64,000 nt of DNA from Halobacillus hunanensis (GTDB lineage: Bacteria; Bacillota; Bacilli; Bacillales; Halobacillaceae), in assembly GCF_900166655.1 (NCBI RefSeq), contig NZ_FVZB01000007.1, positions 744,001-808,000 on the forward strand. The letters are read 5' to 3'. Each line of letters begins with the position of its first letter. Positions within the stretch are counted from its first letter, which is position 1. Below are positions 60,019-64,000 of the stretch, one piece after another. Below the pieces are notes generated by a model, which was not told where the DNA came from, did not search any database, and worked only from the letters and a program-made list of their open reading frames with translations. Both the position numbers and the translations under genes were made by a program.

Positions 60019-61911
60019 ATGTCAGATGAAGAACTATTAGAGAAACTGCTTCAATTTTCGGAGGTCCTCCATACAAACAATATATTCAGTTCTGGACTCC
60101 GACTCATGGGATGGGTGATTATTCTTTTCCTAAAAAAGATTGTGGATGGTTTAGAAGGTATGGTCAATAATGTGTTAATATTGACGGATTTCTTTAGAAG
60201 CGAACCTGTTCAATCGTTTCTAAATACGATTCAACCAGTCCTGTATATATTACTAGCTTTTTCATTAGCTATGATTGGGTTTAGATTGATTTTCAATAAA
60301 GAAAAAAATCGGGCAGAAATCCCCATGAACATTTTTATATCAGTTATGACCATAACTCTCTTGACATTTGGGATGGGAAAAGTCGATGAATTTACTGAGA
60401 ATGCGATCGATGTTGCCCAGGTTAATCAAGACTCCTTTACGACCTCAGATCGCGTCATTATGGATTATATTACAGATGTTGCCATATATGACGAAACAGG
60501 GTGGCAAACTCCAAAGGTGGAGGAATCCATCCTCATAAATCCGGATAACATTGATAAAATTTCAATTAATGAAACTATTACTAAAGAGTTTGAAAAGGCA
60601 AACGGGGAGCAATTATCAGAACAAGGGAAAAAAATAGTTATGAACAAAGTTGGTTTAGAATCAAACGGAGAAGAAGGTCTAGTCGCATTGGGTAAAAGTA
60701 GTCTATTTGACTTTTTGCCTGAACATTATTATCGCTGGGATGTAGAATGGGTTTCGGCGATTGTGACACTTGGGGTTATGGCTTTTACAATGGTTCTCAT
60801 TTCGATTAAGGTGGCGAAACTTTGTTTCGAACTTGGATTTAATCATATTGTTGCGCTTATTATGGCGTATGCTGACATTTCTACCGGTCAGAGATTGAAG
60901 GAGATTATTAAAAACGTTGGCAGCATATTCGTTTCACTGATTATGATTTTTTTAAGTTTACGTGTCTATATGTATTACACCACCTTTATAAGTGACAACT
61001 TAGAAGGCGTAGGCTATTTAGTAGCCTTGGTGGCTGGCAGTTTGGCTGTGATCGATGGACCAAACATTGTCCAAAAACTCTTTGGTATCGATGCTGGATT
61101 AAAAAATGCCTGGCATGTAGCCATGGGCGGTTATTTGGCATCGAAAACCATTGGTCCACCAGCAAAGAAAGCTGTTGGAACTGTAGCTAGTGGAGGAACT
61201 AGTTCGGTCATGCATTCAGGAGCTAGTGTAGCTGGGGCCCTTGCAGGGTTGGCCGGTAGTAAAGGAAAAGGGTCAGCTCAAAATAATGAAAAGCCTAGTC
61301 CCATTCAAGGGGCAATAGGAAGAGACACAGGAGAGAAACTTGATCAAAAATCTGGAATTACTCCGTCCAATAGGGGCCCTGAACAACAGCCTCAGCCCTT
61401 ACAGAAAAACAACCAAAGTCCACAAACGGGTGGAGATTCTTCAATTCCACGGAATCAAGAACAACAGTCGGACTATGTATCTAGTGGCTCCATTCCTTCT
61501 ATTCATGAAGAAATGCGAGGAGAGCGAAAGCAACAATCACCGAATACTAGACCAAAACCTCGTTTACATGAGGAAATGAAAAAAGGTAATCGACAAGTGG
61601 CAGCTTCAACAGAAGTAAAGAAGTCAGTAGATCAACGATCGAATGAGATGCCACTCGTTGACCAGGGGCAGGAAAGTAAACAAGCATCACATGGAGATCA
61701 ATCAAAAGCACCCACAAGTACTGATGATATTCCTATGCCGAATCAGCATCGCACCGAACAGCGTACCATGGGTCAATATATGAAAGATCGAATGAAGGAA
61801 CGATTTAACAACCATCACAAGGTTCAGAGGGCCAAACGCACCTATAACCTATCACGCAATACAACAGAAAACTGGAGACGTAACATTCAAAAACGCGAGC
61901 GAGGCTCTTAA
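60019..61911 (+). CDS. VirB6/TrbL-like polytopic membrane protein
   Basis: 630 residues: six or so membrane helices (about 30-50, 75-97, 102-120, 240-285, 300-322, 328-346), then a long Ser/Gln/Pro-rich tail (365-630). This is the plan of TrbL/VirB6 channel proteins of Gram-positive T4SS. The tail has two similar motifs, PSIHEEMRGER and PRLHEEMKKGNR, and a basic end (RAKRTYNLSRNTTENWRR). RBS ATAGGAGTGAG. Confidence 0.8.
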   Translation: MSDEELLEKLLQFSEVLHTNNIFSSGLRLMGWVIILFLKKIVDGLEGMVNNVLILTDFFRSEPVQSFLNTIQPVLYILLAFSLAMIGFRLIFNKEKNRAEIPMNIFISVMTITLLTFGMGKVDEFTENAIDVAQVNQDSFTTSDRVIMDYITDVAIYDETGWQTPKVEESILINPDNIDKISINETITKEFEKANGEQLSEQGKKIVMNKVGLESNGEEGLVALGKSSLFDFLPEHYYRWDVEWVSAIVTLGVMAFTMVLISIKVAKLCFELGFNHIVALIMAYADISTGQRLKEIIKNVGSIFVSLIMIFLSLRVYMYYTTFISDNLEGVGYLVALVAGSLAVIDGPNIVQKLFGIDAGLKNAWHVAMGGYLASKTIGPPAKKAVGTVASGGTSSVMHSGASVAGALAGLAGSKGKGSAQNNEKPSPIQGAIGRDTGEKLDQKSGITPSNRGPEQQPQPLQKNNQSPQTGGDSSIPRNQEQQSDYVSSGSIPSIHEEMRGERKQQSPNTRPKPRLHEEMKKGNRQVAASTEVKKSVDQRSNEMPLVDQGQESKQASHGDQSKAPTSTDDIPMPNQHRTEQRTMGQYMKDRMKERFNNHHKVQRAKRTYNLSRNTTENWRRNIQKRERGS

Positions 61912-61949
61912 CCTTGTTGGCGTTTTTGTTTTGGAAAGGAGAAGATACG

Positions 61950-62252
61950 TTGCATTATAAAATTCCTTCTGAAATCGGAAGCGAACTAAAAATCAACCGT
62001 CTGTTCTACCTGACGGACTTACTTGTCGTGTTAATTATGGGAGGGGGCGGTTTTACCTTGCGTTATGTCGTGCATCCCTCTTTCATTTGGTATTACGCGA
62101 CCTTTTGGATCATCTTGATGATGACCTGGCTTGTCCGGCCAAAATCAAACCCGAAAATGCGTATGGTGAAAGCCTTGGGATTAGCTGTGTTTCGAGATCG
62201 TATCACCTATTGTTCTATGGATACAGAAGAAAAAGAGAAAGGGGAGTCCTAA
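61950..62252 (+). CDS. Small membrane protein of the T4SS (DUF5592/TrsD-like)
   Basis: 100 residues, TTG 61950 with AAAGGAG and 8-nt spacing; the frame opens earlier at 61914 but without RBS. Two membrane helices (about 20-38 and 45-64), then basic RPKSNPKMRMVKALGLAV. A protein of this size and layout precedes VirB4 in many Gram-positive systems (VirB3/PrgI-like place). Confidence 0.72.
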   Translation: MHYKIPSEIGSELKINRLFYLTDLLVVLIMGGGGFTLRYVVHPSFIWYYATFWIILMMTWLVRPKSNPKMRMVKALGLAVFRDRITYCSMDTEEKEKGES

Positions 62253-62888
62253 ATGACATTCTCTGAAGATCATGAAGAACAGCAAGCTCTTTTCGATGAA
62301 CAGCCTTTCAAGAAACGAAAAAAGAAATACAAAGGGTCAAAGCCTCAGAACAAGAAGCGATCGAAGGCCAAAGCGTCTATCGCTGAAATTATACCGATTC
62401 GAGACATGACAGATGATGGGGCTTTTCAACTTCAAGAGGATGAACGTTATATGGATATGATGCAGCTGCAAAGCAAGGATATTTATTCTCCTTCTATGGA
62501 TGAAACGGAATACGACATTATGATGATGGCCAAGTTTTTTCAATCCTACGCTGCCGACATCAAAATTGTGTCGATGAACTTCCCCGTTGATATGCAGCGA
62601 CAATTAGACGCAGTGGATCGAAGGATAAAAAAGAATACTTCTCCCTTATATGAACGTTTTCTCTTTAGGAAACGCGAAGAATTAGGCTTCTTAGAACAAC
62701 ACCGAACAAATCGGGAGTTCTATTTATTTATCTACGCTTCAAGCCTAAAGCAGTTAACAGAATACCGGAATAACTGTCAACGTTATCTGGGGCGGGTGGC
62801 TCCATTACTTCCTTTAACCGAAGAGAAGAAAATTGATTTGCTTTATAAACTCTACAACCAAAATTCCAAACTTGAAAAAAGGGGGTAG
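62253..62888 (+). CDS. Separate small protein preceding VirB4 (VirB4 N-domain-like)
   Basis: 211 residues: Lys-rich N-terminus (residues 18-42), then IIPIRDMTDDGAFQLQEDER, which resembles the opening of VirB4/TrsE N-terminal domains, and a segment similar to the part that follows (REFYLFIYASSLKQLTEYRN). TAAATG spacing on one side, five bases to virB4 on the other. Likely a split-off N-domain that binds VirB4; inference. Confidence 0.65.
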   Translation: MTFSEDHEEQQALFDEQPFKKRKKKYKGSKPQNKKRSKAKASIAEIIPIRDMTDDGAFQLQEDERYMDMMQLQSKDIYSPSMDETEYDIMMMAKFFQSYAADIKIVSMNFPVDMQRQLDAVDRRIKKNTSPLYERFLFRKREELGFLEQHRTNREFYLFIYASSLKQLTEYRNNCQRYLGRVAPLLPLTEEKKIDLLYKLYNQNSKLEKRG

Positions 62889-62893
62889 AAGTC

Positions 62894-64000
62894 ATGTTTA
62901 GATTTTTGCAATCTAAAACAGACCAAGAACAAACAATGTCTAAGGGTTACAATCCGTACCTACTAGCCCATATCCAACCTCAAGGAGGGATCAACTTCCA
63001 GGAGTCTTATATTCGAAAGGGGGATGGCTATGAGGCAGGTGTTCATGTATATGCCTTTCCCAAAAATGTATCGGACTTCTGGCTAGAGCCGATCTTCAAT
63101 ATGGAGAATGTGATTACAACGATGGATATTGTGTCGGACGATCGATACAAAATTCGTGATGGGTTAAACAAAGGGATGGCTGAACAGAACTCCAGAATGA
63201 TTAATGAAAAAGACAATGCTGGTATCATCGAAGCGCAAAACCATTACGACGATTTACGAGAACTCTACAATCAGGTGTCGGAACAAGGGGAAATTGTAAA
63301 GCGTGTGCATCTCCGCCATTACGTGAGTGCCCCAACAAAAGTTGAATTAGAAGATAAAGTGAAGGCCGTTCTATCAACCTTGCAAGATGAGAACTTTCGG
63401 GGGTCGATTTTCTTAAATGAACAAGAATATGAATGGAAAGCTCTTCTTTCGAGTTATGATGACCAGTCTAAGTATCGCAACAAACGGGAAGGTCAACCTA
63501 TCCCGGCGTTAGGATTAGCTGGTGGTTTTCCTTTTCACTTTACGAGTTTACATGATCCTTACGGAACGTTCTATGGAACAACTTTGACAGGGGGCAATGT
63601 GGTATTTGATTTGTTTCATCGTGATAACCAGCGCAAGAGCTATAACGGTGTCATGGTAGGGGCCATGGGTGCTGGAAAGTCAACTACACTCAAGAAGATC
63701 ATGTTGGACAATGCCATTAAAGGATATAAAGTAAGAACCTTCGACGTAACCGGCGAATTTGCGGAGTTAACGGAAGCTCTAGGTGGGAAACGAATTGCCT
63801 TAGACGGATCGGATGGAGTGATTAATCCATTACAGGTGTATAGAACGGCTGAAGATGAAACGACATCATTTACACAGCACTTATCCAAGCTGACGACGTT
63901 CTATAAGTTTTTGGCCCCGGAAGCCAATGATAGTGAACTAAAAGAGTATGAGAATCTTCTAAGGCAACTCTATGAAACTACTGGACTTTGGAACGAGGAT
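62894..64000 (+). CDS. virB4: VirB4/TrsE-type ATPase (3' truncated by window)
   Basis: 369 codons in the window, open to the last base. Walker A GAMGAGKSTTLKK lies at about residue 257; after it TFDVTGEFAEL and RIALDGSDGVINPLQVY are typical of VirB4 ATPases. Energises assembly of the conjugation channel. ATG 62894 shortly after the previous stop (GGGGGTAG as RBS). The remainder of the ATPase domain and the relaxase, if any, lie to the right. Confidence 0.92.
   Translation, partial: MFRFLQSKTDQEQTMSKGYNPYLLAHIQPQGGINFQESYIRKGDGYEAGVHVYAFPKNVSDFWLEPIFNMENVITTMDIVSDDRYKIRDGLNKGMAEQNSRMINEKDNAGIIEAQNHYDDLRELYNQVSEQGEIVKRVHLRHYVSAPTKVELEDKVKAVLSTLQDENFRGSIFLNEQEYEWKALLSSYDDQSKYRNKREGQPIPALGLAGGFPFHFTSLHDPYGTFYGTTLTGGNVVFDLFHRDNQRKSYNGVMVGAMGAGKSTTLKKIMLDNAIKGYKVRTFDVTGEFAELTEALGGKRIALDGSDGVINPLQVYRTAEDETTSFTQHLSKLTTFYKFLAPEANDSELKEYENLLRQLYETTGLWNED

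Overview
The window is a chromosomal segment of a low-to-moderate-GC, endospore-forming Bacillaceae bacterium; the mix of genes and extragenic repeats would suit a Halobacillus/Virgibacillus-like genus, but the genus is inference. Genes for dipicolinate synthase (dpaAB), spoVS, cotE, spoIIIE, ylxY and tepA show that it sporulates. Gene order closely follows the polC-to-mutL region of Bacillus subtilis.

Positions 1-49521 are core chromosome, all on the + strand. The order is: the 3' end of polC; the translation/RNA operon rimP-nusA-rnpM-ylxQ-infB-ylxP-rbfA-truB-ribF, then rpsO and pnp; ylxY and ymxH; the dipicolinate/lysine group dpaA-dpaB-asd-dapG-dapA; tepA-ylzJ-spoIIIE; a GntR regulator with a BMP-type nucleoside ABC importer; the ymfF-ymfH-ymfI-ymfJ-ymfK-rodZ-pgsA-cinA cluster; SOS-controlled recA; rny-ymdB-spoVS; tdh-kbl; miaB-ricA; cotE; and mutS-mutL. 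Two genes expected from B. subtilis synteny are absent at their usual places: mlpA between ylxY and ymxH, and rnjB between dapA and tepA. The second gap is filled by an interspersed palindromic repeat that also occurs behind polC.

From about 49.56 kb to the end of the window (which cuts it off) lies an integrative and conjugative element inserted just downstream of mutL. Its left end has an ICEBs1-like control block: a leftward tyrosine integrase, an ImmA-type metalloprotease and an Xre repressor, facing a rightward Xre/excisionase-like/Xre/DnaD early operon. The immA-like gene has its own upstream region carrying a perfect DinR/LexA box on its coding strand, so the anti-repressor protease may be directly SOS-inducible. 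The transfer genes are not ICEBs1-like but of the VirD4/VirB6/VirB4 (TrsK/TrsE) kind: lipoprotein, small two-helix membrane protein, bitopic membrane protein, VirD4 coupling ATPase, VirB6-like channel, small membrane protein, a separate small protein before VirB4, and VirB4. No relaxase lies in the window.

The most interesting stretch is 54.4-55.6 kb. A small basic protein gene is followed by about 420 nt of structured non-coding sequence that begins with a boxA-like element, and then by two strong intrinsic terminators on either side of the first transfer gene. This layout is what a processive antitermination system (protein plus RNA element, as in the bipartite conAn system described for Gram-positive conjugative elements) would need. 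A second oddity is a bacterial Ig-like insertion inside the VirD4 ATPase.
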